64,000 nt of DNA from Candidatus Nanoarchaeia archaeon (GCA_028713895.1 JAQTNH010000001.1:307808-371807); one strand, 5' to 3'. Positions 46,016 to 56,059 are shown, counted from the stretch's first letter. Program-made: numbers and translations. The notes: a model not told the origin generated them from the letters alone.

Positions 46016-47166
46016 AAACAATCTATCTGGACCATGCAGCCACAACAGCAGTTGACGGGACTGTGCTAAAAGAAATGCTGCCGTACTTCTCAAGGAGATT
46101 CGGAAATGCCTCGACGCTCTACACCCTAGGACACGAGTCCAGGGAAGCGGTTGAAAGAGCGCGCAAGCAGATTGCAAAACTGATAAACGCAGAGCCGAAT
46201 GAAATCTTTTTCACATCAGGCGGAACCGAGTCAGACAACACTGCGCTGAAGGGAGCGTTCCTTGCGAATGCGGGGAAGAAACATATAATCACAACAAAGA
46301 TAGAACATCCCGCAATCCTCCAGACATGCAAGTGGATTGAAAAGCAGGGCGGCAGAGTCACATATTTACACGTTGATGCTAACGGCATTGTGAATCCCCA
46401 GAGCGTTGCGAATGCGATAGGCGAGGACACACTGCTGGTTTCGATAATGCATGCTAACAACGAGATAGGAACAATACAACCTATTGAAGAAATTGCAAGG
46501 ATATGCAGGGAAAAGAAAGTGATGTTCCACACAGATGCGGTGCAGACATTCGGAAAGATTCCGATTGATGTCAAGAAGATGAACATTGACATGCTTTCTG
46601 CGAGCTCGCACAAGATTTACGGGCCAAAAGGAACAGGGATTCTTTTCAAGCGGAACAAAATCTGGATTGACGCGCTGATGCACGGAGGCGGACAGGAGCG
46701 CGGGCTGCGCAGCGGAACCGAGAATGTCGCGGGAATTGTCGGGTTCGGCAAGGCAGCAGAAATTGCGATGCAGAAGATGAAGAGCGAGGGAGAGCGCGAG
46801 AAAAAGCTGCGGGACAAAATTATCAATGGCCTGCTGAAGATTCCAAAGAGCAGGCTGAACGGGCATCCGACAAAGCGCCTGCCTGGAAATGTCAATATTT
46901 CTTTTGAGGGAATTGAGGGGGAATCAATGGTGCTTATGCTTAACGAGAAAGGAATCTGCTCATCAACAGGCTCGGCATGCTCGACAGGAAGCCTGGAGCC
47001 AAGCCACGTTTTGCTTGCAATCGGAATGACGCATGAGCAGGCGCACGGCTCCTTGAGGCTGACGCTTGGCAGGGAAACAAGCGCAAAGGATGTTGGTTAC
47101 GTGCTCAAGGCTGTTCCGGAGATTGTTGACAAACTGCGGAGCATGTCAGCGACATGGAGAGAATAA
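46012..47166 (+). CDS. iscS: cysteine desulfurase (IscS/NifS)
   Basis: MKTIYLDHAATTAVDG; SASSHKIYGPKGTGILF; SSTGSACSTGSLEPSHVL. Confidence 0.95.
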   Translation: MKTIYLDHAATTAVDGTVLKEMLPYFSRRFGNASTLYTLGHESREAVERARKQIAKLINAEPNEIFFTSGGTESDNTALKGAFLANAGKKHIITTKIEHPAILQTCKWIEKQGGRVTYLHVDANGIVNPQSVANAIGEDTLLVSIMHANNEIGTIQPIEEIARICREKKVMFHTDAVQTFGKIPIDVKKMNIDMLSASSHKIYGPKGTGILFKRNKIWIDALMHGGGQERGLRSGTENVAGIVGFGKAAEIAMQKMKSEGEREKKLRDKIINGLLKIPKSRLNGHPTKRLPGNVNISFEGIEGESMVLMLNEKGICSSTGSACSTGSLEPSHVLLAIGMTHEQAHGSLRLTLGRETSAKDVGYVLKAVPEIVDKLRSMSATWRE

Positions 47167-47167
47167 A

Positions 47168-47539
47168 ATGGAAAAAATTGAATACTCAAAAAAAGTGATG
47201 CAGCACTTCCTGCACCCGAAGCACTTCGGCGAGATAAAAGACGCGGATGCGGTAGGAGAAGCAGGAAACATAAAGTGCGGAGACATCATGCATCTTTACA
47301 TCAAGGTCGCGGATGGAAAAATTAGCGATGCGAAGTTCAAGACACTCGGCTGCGCAGCTGCAATAGCCTCTTCGGATGTTATGTGCGAACTGGTAATCGG
47401 GAAAACAATTGAGAAAGCAAGCAAGGTCACGAACAAGGACATTGTTGATTATCTCGGCGTTTTGCCAACACTCAAGCTCCACTGCTCAGTGCTTGGAATG
47501 GAAACTCTGCATGATGCCTTAAAGAAACTAAGAAAATAG
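47168..47539 (+). CDS. iscU: Fe-S scaffold IscU/NifU-N
   Basis: VMQHFLHPKHFGEIKDADAVGEAGNIKCGD; TLGCAAAIASSDVMCEL; KLHCSVLG. Confidence 0.95.
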   Translation: MEKIEYSKKVMQHFLHPKHFGEIKDADAVGEAGNIKCGDIMHLYIKVADGKISDAKFKTLGCAAAIASSDVMCELVIGKTIEKASKVTNKDIVDYLGVLPTLKLHCSVLGMETLHDALKKLRK

Positions 47540-48829
47540 GATGTTGCTTCGCTCGTTCGCTTTCTGGATGACTTCGTCCTGACTTACAGTGAGAACTTTC
47601 CGGTATCGCATAAGGACTTTTCCATCAATGATTGTATCATGGACATCTGCGCCAGATGCTGAGTAGACGATGTTTGAAATCAAATTGTCTCTTCGCAGCG
47701 GATTAATCATGAGCTGGTTGACGTTGAGAGTGATGATGTCGGCAAGTTTGTCAGGTTCTATTCTTCCGGCGTTAATCCGCAGAGCGTCTGCGCCATTGCA
47801 GGTTGCCATGTCAAGAACATCCTGCGCTGTTACAAGAGAAGCGTCTCCAACGCTGAGCTTCTGGATTATTGCTGCCATTTTCATGTCCTCGAACATGTTG
47901 AGGTTGTTGTTTGAAGCTGCAGAGTCGGTGCCGAGTCCTGCGTGGATTTCTTTTAAGCCATGCCATGGCGGAATGCCGGACGCGAGCTTCAGGTTTGAGA
48001 CTGGACAATTCACTACTTTTGTCTTGGTGCCTTTGAGCATCTGCCACTCAGTATCATTGACCCAGACAGCGTGCGCCATTATTACGTTGCTGTCAAGGAT
48101 TCCCATGTCATGCAGGCGCACAACAGGGCGCTTGCCAAACTGTTCAACGCTGTCGCTCACTTCCTTTTTTGTCTCGGAAACGTGAATGTGATATGGCGCA
48201 TGCTCATTGTCAGCGATTTCTTTTGCCTTGAGCAGAAGCTCTTCAGAACAAGCGTAAGGAGCGTGAGGCGCGACTGCAAATGTTATTTTTGAATCGTGCA
48301 TGCTCCTGATGAAGTCCCTAATCCTGAGCGTCTCCTTTAGTTCTGATTTTCTTTTTTCCTCGTCAAATCCAGAGCCGTACTTGTTCAAATCAATCAGGCC
48401 GTAGCCGATAAAGCCGCGGATGCCGATTGTTTGCGCGCATTTTGCAATGATATCGGAACTGAAATACATGTCATTGAAGCAGGTGGTGCCTGTCTTGACC
48501 ATCTCAAGGAAAGCAAGCATTGAGCCCCATTTGACATCCTCAGGCTGGAACTTTGCCTCGATTGGCCAGACTTTTTTGCTGAGCCAGTCAACAAGCTTCA
48601 AATCATCGCTGTAGCCTTTCAGAAGATTCATTGCGCTGTGCGTGTGAAGATTTATGAGCCCGGGCATGACAATATTCCTTGAACAGTCAATTTCCTCGTC
48701 ACCCTTCAAATGCTCGCCAATCTCGCTGATTGTGTTGCCTTCTATGAGGATGTCCTTGTTCTCAAGAACCTCGCGCCCGCTATTCTGCGTTATAATATAG
48801 CGGGCGTTCTTCAGCAAAAGGGATGACAT
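47528..48829 (-). CDS. amidohydrolase, S-adenosylhomocysteine/5'-methylthioadenosine deaminase-like
   Basis: MPGLINLHTHSAMNLLKGYSDDL; HVSETKKEV; LGTDSAASNNNLNMFEDMK. Confidence 0.9.
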   Translation of the reverse strand: MSSLLLKNARYIITQNSGREVLENKDILIEGNTISEIGEHLKGDEEIDCSRNIVMPGLINLHTHSAMNLLKGYSDDLKLVDWLSKKVWPIEAKFQPEDVKWGSMLAFLEMVKTGTTCFNDMYFSSDIIAKCAQTIGIRGFIGYGLIDLNKYGSGFDEEKRKSELKETLRIRDFIRSMHDSKITFAVAPHAPYACSEELLLKAKEIADNEHAPYHIHVSETKKEVSDSVEQFGKRPVVRLHDMGILDSNVIMAHAVWVNDTEWQMLKGTKTKVVNCPVSNLKLASGIPPWHGLKEIHAGLGTDSAASNNNLNMFEDMKMAAIIQKLSVGDASLVTAQDVLDMATCNGADALRINAGRIEPDKLADIITLNVNQLMINPLRRDNLISNIVYSASGADVHDTIIDGKVLMRYRKVLTVSQDEVIQKANERSNILFS

Positions 48830-48855
48830 AATAAAAAGAAAGAGAAAAAATCAAA

Positions 48856-50199
48856 TTAAAAATGTTTGTATTTGCGGACTAAGATGAATCCGCCTGCGCC
48901 AAGCACTGCTGCAAGAACGTATGCGATGTCGCTGAATTCCGGGACACTGCTTCCGCCACCTTCGCCACCGCTTCCGCCTCCCTGGTTAGGTATCTTGCCC
49001 ACAAGCACGCCGTTCATCTGTGTTTCTGTCTTTTCAGAAGGAATCTCATATCCCCCGCATGCTTCGGATATGTCAGAAATCTGTGTCGCATCCGGACATC
49101 TGTAGACTCCTGCCAGGGTATATCCCGCCCCTGTGTTTATCGGAACATAAATCCAGTCGTCCTGCCAAACGCCAGCATTTGGAGGCAGTGCATTCCATAT
49201 AGCCCACGGTGTGGCTGGGTGCAGAAATGTTTTAAATTGTGTTCCATCAAAGTCAGTTGTAAGTGATGGTAACGCTATGTCAAGTGATGCCGCAGAAAGA
49301 TCCAGGTCTAAAACAGCAGAGTACTCGCTTTGAGCATCTTTGACATCCACACTTTGCAGACTTGTTTTTGAAGTCTGGGTAGCATCACTTTGGTCAGATG
49401 ACCATTCGAATGTGATATCCCCATCTTGCGCTATTATACTCTGGCCCTCTTCTGTTGTGCCCTCATTTGCCTTAACACCGTAGATAAGCCAGGGCAGATT
49501 AAACTGGTCTAATGAGCCCATGTAATCCCCTGAGAATACACCTATCGAAGTCACACTGAACACTTTTGTTCCTATATTGATAGTCGCTGTGTCTGCTAAA
49601 CTTCCGTCAGCTAAATCGTAAACGTCAACTTTGAAGTCTTTGGTTGAAGCGGTATAACTCATTTTTATGATGTAATCTGTATTGGCTTTTATTGCGTCTG
49701 TTACGCCTCCACCTGAAACATCAGGGCCTGAATTTCCATTGCTGTCATAAAACATTATCTGCATTGTTGCATTTGGATGAGGCTGATTCCATGCTGGAAT
49801 GTATACGCTAAAAACATTTTTCAATTCGTAGTATTGAGCTGGCGTTGAACTGGCACCATTTGTAAATCCAAAGGATGCTATTGCGCCTCCAGTACCCGCT
49901 TGGAAATCAGCTGGCGTTTTTATTCTGAACTCGCCATAAAAGTCACTGGCCTGGGTAAATGTTTGTCCTGTGCTAAACCAATAGTTTTCCCAATCAGTCC
50001 ATTCCGCGCCATAGAATCTTGTGCTCAGATAGCTGTTTCCGCCGCCAGATGGCAGTGTGAAATGATTTCCTGATGCGGGTATAACTGAATAGTCAGTGCC
50101 TATTGCGTCATTATATTTGCTTACATAAACAGACTGTGCATTTGCTGCGCCAAGTGTTATCAGCGCTGCAAAAAGAATTGCTAAAATAAGTTTTTTCAT
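48856..50199 (-). CDS. secreted protein with PEF-CTERM-like C-terminal sorting signal
   Basis: Signal peptide MKKLILAILFAALITLGAANA; C-terminus GGSGGEGGGSSVPEFSDIAYVLAAVLGAGGFILVRKYKHF. Confidence 0.7.
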   Translation of the reverse strand: MKKLILAILFAALITLGAANAQSVYVSKYNDAIGTDYSVIPASGNHFTLPSGGGNSYLSTRFYGAEWTDWENYWFSTGQTFTQASDFYGEFRIKTPADFQAGTGGAIASFGFTNGASSTPAQYYELKNVFSVYIPAWNQPHPNATMQIMFYDSNGNSGPDVSGGGVTDAIKANTDYIIKMSYTASTKDFKVDVYDLADGSLADTATINIGTKVFSVTSIGVFSGDYMGSLDQFNLPWLIYGVKANEGTTEEGQSIIAQDGDITFEWSSDQSDATQTSKTSLQSVDVKDAQSEYSAVLDLDLSAASLDIALPSLTTDFDGTQFKTFLHPATPWAIWNALPPNAGVWQDDWIYVPINTGAGYTLAGVYRCPDATQISDISEACGGYEIPSEKTETQMNGVLVGKIPNQGGGSGGEGGGSSVPEFSDIAYVLAAVLGAGGFILVRKYKHF

Positions 50200-50309
50200 A
50201 TTTTTTCCTCCGTTATTGAGTTTTAGTTAAAAACATTAGTGCACAGCAATATTTAAGCTTTTTTAGGGGAGAAATCACTAGGGCTGAGTAAACAATAAAA
50301 TAAAAAAGA

Positions 50310-53300
50310 TTATCGCCTTTTTCTCATGAGCATATAGTATACTACTGATGTTATCGCAACGAACGCAATAAAGGCAAAGATATGCAATAAATAATTAGTT
50401 CTTGCTGTAACTGCCTGTCCTTGCGCTGCTGCTTGCCCTTCAGTTGCTGAAGACTGTTCTGCCGGCTGTTCTCCTGCTGCTGTCTGCTGTGACGGCTGCG
50501 CTAACCTGTTAAATGTCAAGGCTGCTTTTCCAAACTCTATCTTGTCAAGGGCAACTGAGATGTCTGCTGCGCCATTTGCGTCAAGGTCAACCTGTTTTGT
50601 ACTGCTCATTGCGACAGTCACTGAAACCTGCTCGGAGCTGAACCACAGCACAGCATAATCTGTGCCAAGAGATATCAGCTCTGCTGAATGGCTGTTGCCG
50701 TTTGATGTAAACAGAATTTTGTCTCTGACAACCATTGTTGTTGTAAGTGTGTCTGTTGTCCAGTTTATTTCTGTGCCGTATGCCGGCGCAATGCTTGCAG
50801 CGCCGCCAGAGAGTGAGGGTGATACAGCCTGTGCGACAGGTGATGAGCCGAAGATTCCAAAGCCTGAGAAGTGGGTTGTGTTTGCCCAGACATAATTGGC
50901 TGCTGTGTCAACACCGCCATTTCCGTTCGCTTCACTGAATATTTCCCAGACACATGTTCCTGTTGTGTTGTTGCAGTACTCTATAACAAGCGAGCTTTCG
51001 TTAAGCCCTGCTGCTGCGACTCCAGCATCAGTGTAATAAATCTTGATTATTGCCCAGTCGCCTGATGCCAGCTCTGTCGCATTAAATTCAATCCAAGTCC
51101 CCAATCCCTCAAGAGAGAATCCTGAAGCCCCGCCTGGAAGCGCATCATAAGTGACTGCATCCATTGTTCCGGTGTAGCCTGTGCTTGAGTATACTGTTGT
51201 TTCGAAACCCGCATCTGATTCGCCGATTGTTCCGTTCTCCCCTGCGCCAATGCTAAGGTCTCCTGAAAATGAGCTTGTCTGGCTGGACGAAGCATTAAAT
51301 TCTTCGCCATTAACTGTGATTGTGCAGTCCTCAGCAGTCATGCTTCCGCCAAGTTTTGAAAGCCAGCCGTTTGCAATTGAAACGTTATTGTTTCGGCAGG
51401 TTACTGTCTGGTTTATAGTCCATTCAACTGAGTCCCCTCCGCCATCCAAAATCCCGTATACGCCATTGTTTTCGAAATTTCCATTAACCAGATTAACGTG
51501 TGAAGTGCTGTCAACATAAAGCCCTGATGCCACAGGCGCTCCGCAGGCATCAATTGCGCCGTCATTGTTTGATGTAAAATCCGTATTGATTACATTCAGT
51601 ATTGAATTTGAAGTCGCCTGTATGCCCTCGCAGTTATAACTAACGTCATTGTCTTTGATTGTATTATTTTCGGATTCTGTTGAAACTATCCCCAGCAGGT
51701 TTGATTTAATTGTGTTCCCTGTTACAGTGTTGTATGAAGACTCAATGGCAATGTCTATGCCATGACCCACCCCGTCTATGTTGTCAGTTACTGTATTAGA
51801 AGACACCTCGGTGCCTGAAGAATAAACAACCCTTATCCCCACGTCAGCATATTTTACAGTGTTATCCGAAATGACACAGCCCTCCGCGTTTCTGATTGCT
51901 ATGCCATACACGCCGATGTGGCGAACAGTATTGTTGAGGATGTTATTGTAATTGTAATTGCCGCTGAGTATTCCGTTATCAAATCCCAGGACTTCACAGT
52001 TTTTGACTGTGACGTTGTTGGCTTTTATGTTAATCCCAGTATATCTTTCCGGACCGTATATAGTGTATCCTGCACAATCAAGTGTGACATTGTCTGCGCC
52101 AACTGTGATTCCATTGGAACCTGAACAGTACATATTGTCATCCAATGTGTAGTCGTCCTCAACCAGAAGACTGCAGTCAGTGGAAGGGCATCCATATACA
52201 CAGCTGCCTGACTCATAAATCGGGCAATTATCCAGTGTTATGTTGTCTGCTCCTGTAACAGATTCCCCGACATAGACTGTGTTGTTGGTGCATTCAACAG
52301 GTTCAGTTACTGTCCAGTGCACAGACAGGACTGCGCTGTCATAGATGCCGTATGCAGGGTATGCACTCTCTCCGTTGTTTATGAAATTTCCATTCTCCAG
52401 ATAAACAATTGAATTGTCAGAATAAAGCCCTCCATTCCAGTTGGACACAAAATCATTGTCTGAAAGATTTATGTAATCGTCATTCAAAATATAAATGCCG
52501 TAGTATGCGCCGCTATTGTTGCGGCCGTTTTTTGAGATGTAGTTCCCGGAAATCATGCTATGCGTTTCAACATCGCCCCCGTCCAAATAAATCCCCTCAT
52601 AAGTGTTGTTGGTTATGTTGTTATCTGTTACCTGCAAGTTAGTGTAAGCGGATGCTTCAATCCCGTAACCTGTTCCGTCTGTGATGTTGTTATTTTTTAT
52701 AAGAACGCTGTCAGAGCCGTAAACATAAACGCCTGCTTCGCCGCCGCAGTTGTCATCTATGTTGCAACCGTCTATGGTTGAGTTATTGCCGGCGTAAATG
52801 TAAACCGCGGCTTTTTTGTTGTTATGCATAAAAATTCCGAAAACTGTATTGTTGGCAGAACTGCTTAATGATACGCCACCGTTGCAGGATGAGCCCAGAT
52901 TGTTGTTCCCAACCTCTCCGCCAGTGAGGGTGTTGTAATTTGAATCGGACAGATAAATCCCATTGCATGAATTGTTAAGCACAAGACTGCCCTCAAAATT
53001 GTTGCTGTATGAATTGTCAAGTATAATGCCTGCATCATTGAAGCTGACATCATTGCCCAGAAATTCTGAATTGTTAACGCCTAAAAGATGCATGCCTGTT
53101 GCAAGCGCAATGTTATAATACACTTCATTGTCCTGGATGGAATCATTTTCTGAATCAGCGATGTACATGCCAGTGGCATACGAATGTATGACACAGTTTT
53201 TGACGGTTACGTTGGAATACCCGTTGATAGTCAGCCCGGCTCCGCTCGAAGAACCTGTGAGGTTGTATCCTGCGCAGTCAAGGGTGATATCGTCTGCACC

Positions 53301-53495
53301 AATATTAATGCCGCCTGTACAGCCGGTTAAATCCTCGCTTACAGTAAATGTCCTGCTTTCGTTTATTATAACAGTCCCTGGCAAGCTGCAATTACAGGGA
53401 GTGGTTCCGCCGCAAAAATTAAACGCAACAGCGTTTGCAGCGCTGAAAAGAGCGGCTATAATAAATGATACAAAGATTATTTTCAGAAATTTCAT
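50310..53495 (-). CDS. NosD-like right-handed beta-helix surface protein with C-terminal TM
   Basis: Repeated ITLDCAGYNLTG / NNTI..N..Y.N..GI motifs; C-terminal HIFAFIAFVAITSVVYYMLMRKRR; start MKFLKIIFVSFIIAALFSAANA. Confidence 0.8.
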   Translation of the reverse strand: MKFLKIIFVSFIIAALFSAANAVAFNFCGGTTPCNCSLPGTVIINESRTFTVSEDLTGCTGGINIGADDITLDCAGYNLTGSSSGAGLTINGYSNVTVKNCVIHSYATGMYIADSENDSIQDNEVYYNIALATGMHLLGVNNSEFLGNDVSFNDAGIILDNSYSNNFEGSLVLNNSCNGIYLSDSNYNTLTGGEVGNNNLGSSCNGGVSLSSSANNTVFGIFMHNNKKAAVYIYAGNNSTIDGCNIDDNCGGEAGVYVYGSDSVLIKNNNITDGTGYGIEASAYTNLQVTDNNITNNTYEGIYLDGGDVETHSMISGNYISKNGRNNSGAYYGIYILNDDYINLSDNDFVSNWNGGLYSDNSIVYLENGNFINNGESAYPAYGIYDSAVLSVHWTVTEPVECTNNTVYVGESVTGADNITLDNCPIYESGSCVYGCPSTDCSLLVEDDYTLDDNMYCSGSNGITVGADNVTLDCAGYTIYGPERYTGINIKANNVTVKNCEVLGFDNGILSGNYNYNNILNNTVRHIGVYGIAIRNAEGCVISDNTVKYADVGIRVVYSSGTEVSSNTVTDNIDGVGHGIDIAIESSYNTVTGNTIKSNLLGIVSTESENNTIKDNDVSYNCEGIQATSNSILNVINTDFTSNNDGAIDACGAPVASGLYVDSTSHVNLVNGNFENNGVYGILDGGGDSVEWTINQTVTCRNNNVSIANGWLSKLGGSMTAEDCTITVNGEEFNASSSQTSSFSGDLSIGAGENGTIGESDAGFETTVYSSTGYTGTMDAVTYDALPGGASGFSLEGLGTWIEFNATELASGDWAIIKIYYTDAGVAAAGLNESSLVIEYCNNTTGTCVWEIFSEANGNGGVDTAANYVWANTTHFSGFGIFGSSPVAQAVSPSLSGGAASIAPAYGTEINWTTDTLTTTMVVRDKILFTSNGNSHSAELISLGTDYAVLWFSSEQVSVTVAMSSTKQVDLDANGAADISVALDKIEFGKAALTFNRLAQPSQQTAAGEQPAEQSSATEGQAAAQGQAVTARTNYLLHIFAFIAFVAITSVVYYMLMRKRR

Positions 53496-53551
53496 TATTT
53501 CACCCCAGCGGACATTAGAAATTTTAAGGCAGGTTGGCATTTTAAAGGTTT

Positions 53552-53656
53552 TTAATCCTTGTCTTTTGGCTTGAAAAAATTCATGAAAAGCCATGCGATA
53601 ACTGCAATGACTCCGGAGAAAAGGATTGCGCCTCCGACGATTGTTGCGGTATCCAC
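53552..53656 (-). CDS. 34-aa single-TM micro-ORF (GTG start), coupled to the upstream radical SAM gene
   Basis: Reads (M)DTATIVGGAILFSGVIAVIAWLFMNFFKPKDKD*; GTG overlaps the preceding TAG stop. Confidence 0.45.
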   Translation of the reverse strand: MDTATIVGGAILFSGVIAVIAWLFMNFFKPKDKD

Positions 53657-55200
53657 TACATCACCTTTGAAAACTTGTTTTCAATTACCTTGCGGTAGCC
53701 GAGAGTGTTGTAAGCACAGAAGGGGATGATGCGCAAGTCTGGTGTGGCGACTCCGACAACGCAGCTCTGCAGACGGTTGATGTCAAAGTTGTAACAGTCC
53801 TGGAAATGCATTGCACCGATGTAAAAAGTGCGGAGCATTATTTTTTTGAGGGACTCGTAGCTGCCTTTAGCCAATATTTCCAGCAGAAGAGAATTTATGT
53901 TGAAGCCGGCTGGCTTGCGCGCATTATTAATGCTTTTGTTGAGAGCAGAGTACAGGCGGGCATAGGAAAGCGTTTTTGCAAGAACACCCTTGTGCGCTTT
54001 GAGATATTCTGCTTCGCTGCTTATTGATCTCATAAGATTGGGCACGTCAATGAACTGCGGGAACGGGTAAAGCTTTTGCCCGTCCTTTGAAACATAAATG
54101 ATTGTTCCAGAGCCGCACTTGGGGTTCATTGAGAATTTCGGCTGCTGCCTGCCTTTTAATTGTTCAGCAAGGAAGCTCAGAGGGGCGACACAGGTTGCAG
54201 GCAGGATGTCGGATGCCTTGACATTGTAATCTGCGTAAATCTCACAGGTTTGTTTTTCAATGTCCCTCATGAGCATGTCAATTGTGTAGCGGTGCTTCTG
54301 AAGATTGCCTTTTGTCATGTTTCCGGAAAAGGAGACTGGCTGGAAATTGATTCCGCGGATTATATCCATGTTGTTGATTCCGAAGCGGATAATCTCCCCG
54401 ATTTCCTGATTGTTGAAGCTGCGGATTATTGTCGGGACAAGGACGATTGAATCAAAGCCGGCAGCGCGGCAATTGCCAAGAATCTGCGGCATCTGCTTAA
54501 GATTTTCAGGGTTGGTTTTTTCAGAGACTCCATTGAACTTAAGATAAATTGTTTTCAGTCCGGCTTTGCGCAGGCGCTTTGCAAGATTTGCGTCCTCAGC
54601 AAGCCGGAGCCCGTTTGTTGCGAGCTGAATCTGCCTGATTCCCCTCTCGTGCGCATGCGCGACCAGAGCGACAATTTCCCTGCGCATGGTTGGCTCGCCC
54701 CCAGTGAACTGGACTGCCGGAATCTTGTACGGCTTGTAATCTGCAAGCATGTCAATCATTTTTGTGAGCTCTTCATAAGTTGGCTCGTAAAGCGTGCTGG
54801 TTGCGCCATAATGAGCATAACAATATGGGCAGTTGAGATTGCAGCGGTTTGTCACCTCGATGTTGACTATCAGGGGGACAGACTTGTGCGCTGCGCAAAG
54901 CCCGCAATCCAGAGGGCAGCTGCGCGAACATGGTTTTGCGTTTTCGGATTTGTCTCCCTCGACTGCGCAATCCCTAAGCTTTGAGTACCAGCCGGCGTCT
55001 TCGGATAAAAGTTCCTTGAATTCTCCGTGCTGCTTGCAGGTTTTTATCAGGAATACATTATTGTCCTCTTTGACAATTTCCGCAGCTATCAGGTTAAGCT
55101 TTTTTTCTTCCATGCACTTCGGGCAGACGCTTTTGGTTCGCTCAAGCAGCCCTTTCGCCTTCGGAAAAGCGCTGGCGGAAATGCTGTTATTGTTGTTCAT
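53656..55200 (-). CDS. radical SAM protein, COG1964/MJ0619-like (tetraether synthase Tes-related candidate)
   Basis: CPKCMEEKKLNLIAAEIVKEDNNVFLIKTCKQHGEFKELL...CPLDCGLCAAHKS...EVTNRCNLNCPYCYAHYG. Confidence 0.75.
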   Translation of the reverse strand: MNNNNSISASAFPKAKGLLERTKSVCPKCMEEKKLNLIAAEIVKEDNNVFLIKTCKQHGEFKELLSEDAGWYSKLRDCAVEGDKSENAKPCSRSCPLDCGLCAAHKSVPLIVNIEVTNRCNLNCPYCYAHYGATSTLYEPTYEELTKMIDMLADYKPYKIPAVQFTGGEPTMRREIVALVAHAHERGIRQIQLATNGLRLAEDANLAKRLRKAGLKTIYLKFNGVSEKTNPENLKQMPQILGNCRAAGFDSIVLVPTIIRSFNNQEIGEIIRFGINNMDIIRGINFQPVSFSGNMTKGNLQKHRYTIDMLMRDIEKQTCEIYADYNVKASDILPATCVAPLSFLAEQLKGRQQPKFSMNPKCGSGTIIYVSKDGQKLYPFPQFIDVPNLMRSISSEAEYLKAHKGVLAKTLSYARLYSALNKSINNARKPAGFNINSLLLEILAKGSYESLKKIMLRTFYIGAMHFQDCYNFDINRLQSCVVGVATPDLRIIPFCAYNTLGYRKVIENKFSKVM

Positions 55201-55208
55201 TGTTTCAC

Positions 55209-55469
55209 CTATGCTGTAAAATGCTTTGTTAATTTTGTTTCAAAAAGTTTGAGCTTCAGGCCGATATCAAGATATGCCCACGCGATTATGAAAGCCTCGA
55301 ATGCCTGGACATACTTTTCAAAATCATAAAAGTGCTTGCCGTCCTTAAAATAATTCTTTGCGAAGTCGTAGAACTCCTGAGCATGAGGCTTGTTAAGGAC
55401 TTTTATCTCTGCGAAAATCTCAGCCATCCGCTTCATCTCTTTTGCCGCTTCAGATTGAATATCACTCAT
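55209..55469 (-). CDS. DUF357 family protein
   Basis: YFKDGKHFYDFEKYVQAFEAFIIAWAYLDIGLKL. Confidence 0.8.
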   Translation of the reverse strand: MSDIQSEAAKEMKRMAEIFAEIKVLNKPHAQEFYDFAKNYFKDGKHFYDFEKYVQAFEAFIIAWAYLDIGLKLKLFETKLTKHFTA

Positions 55470-56059
55470 TTTATTTTCACCAAGTCTCCATGTCCTGGTA
55501 TAATCCAGTCTGCAATTTTTAATATTTTTTTACGGCTCTTGTTATACTCATTTTTGTCCCAGCAACTTTCTGGTATCCTACTTAAATCCAAGTATTTTTC
55601 TGAGCTTATAGCGTCGCCAGCAACTACTATAGTTCCCTCTCTGGTCTCAACAGCTACAGAAATATTATCCACTGTATGGCCTGGAGTTAACAATGTTTTA
55701 ACCCCTTTCATGACTGTGTAACCATCCAAATTCACTTTCTCAATAAAGTAACTGTTAACATAAAATTTGATACCTGGATTGCTGAGGTTATGTTTTACCA
55801 AAATTTCTGCATTTTTAAATAAGCCTGCATTTGCTGAATGGTCCAGATGAGTGTGTGTTATTATTACGCAATCGATATCCTCTGGAGTCAGATTTTCTTT
55901 TTTTAAGGAATCTACTAATCTGTCTCTGTCCATAAAAGAACCTGTATCAACAATTATGTTTTTATCCCCCCGGACAAGCGTAGAAGTTGAGGCCACCATA
56001 CTTTTTCCTTCGTTAATCCTATCATGTTTTCCTACAAACAAAATTTTAACTTTGTTCAT
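55466..56059 (-). CDS. metallo-beta-lactamase-fold hydrolase
   Basis: VIITHTHLDHSANAGLF; LLTPGHTVDNISV; IIPGHGDLVKI. Confidence 0.9.
   Translation of the reverse strand: MNKVKILFVGKHDRINEGKSMVASTSTLVRGDKNIIVDTGSFMDRDRLVDSLKKENLTPEDIDCVIITHTHLDHSANAGLFKNAEILVKHNLSNPGIKFYVNSYFIEKVNLDGYTVMKGVKTLLTPGHTVDNISVAVETREGTIVVAGDAISSEKYLDLSRIPESCWDKNEYNKSRKKILKIADWIIPGHGDLVKIK

Noticed and set aside
51918-53574. Plus-strand ORFs inside the beta-helix gene (e.g. 53128..53574)
   Set aside because: Antisense to a clearly repetitive beta-helix CDS; no independent support.
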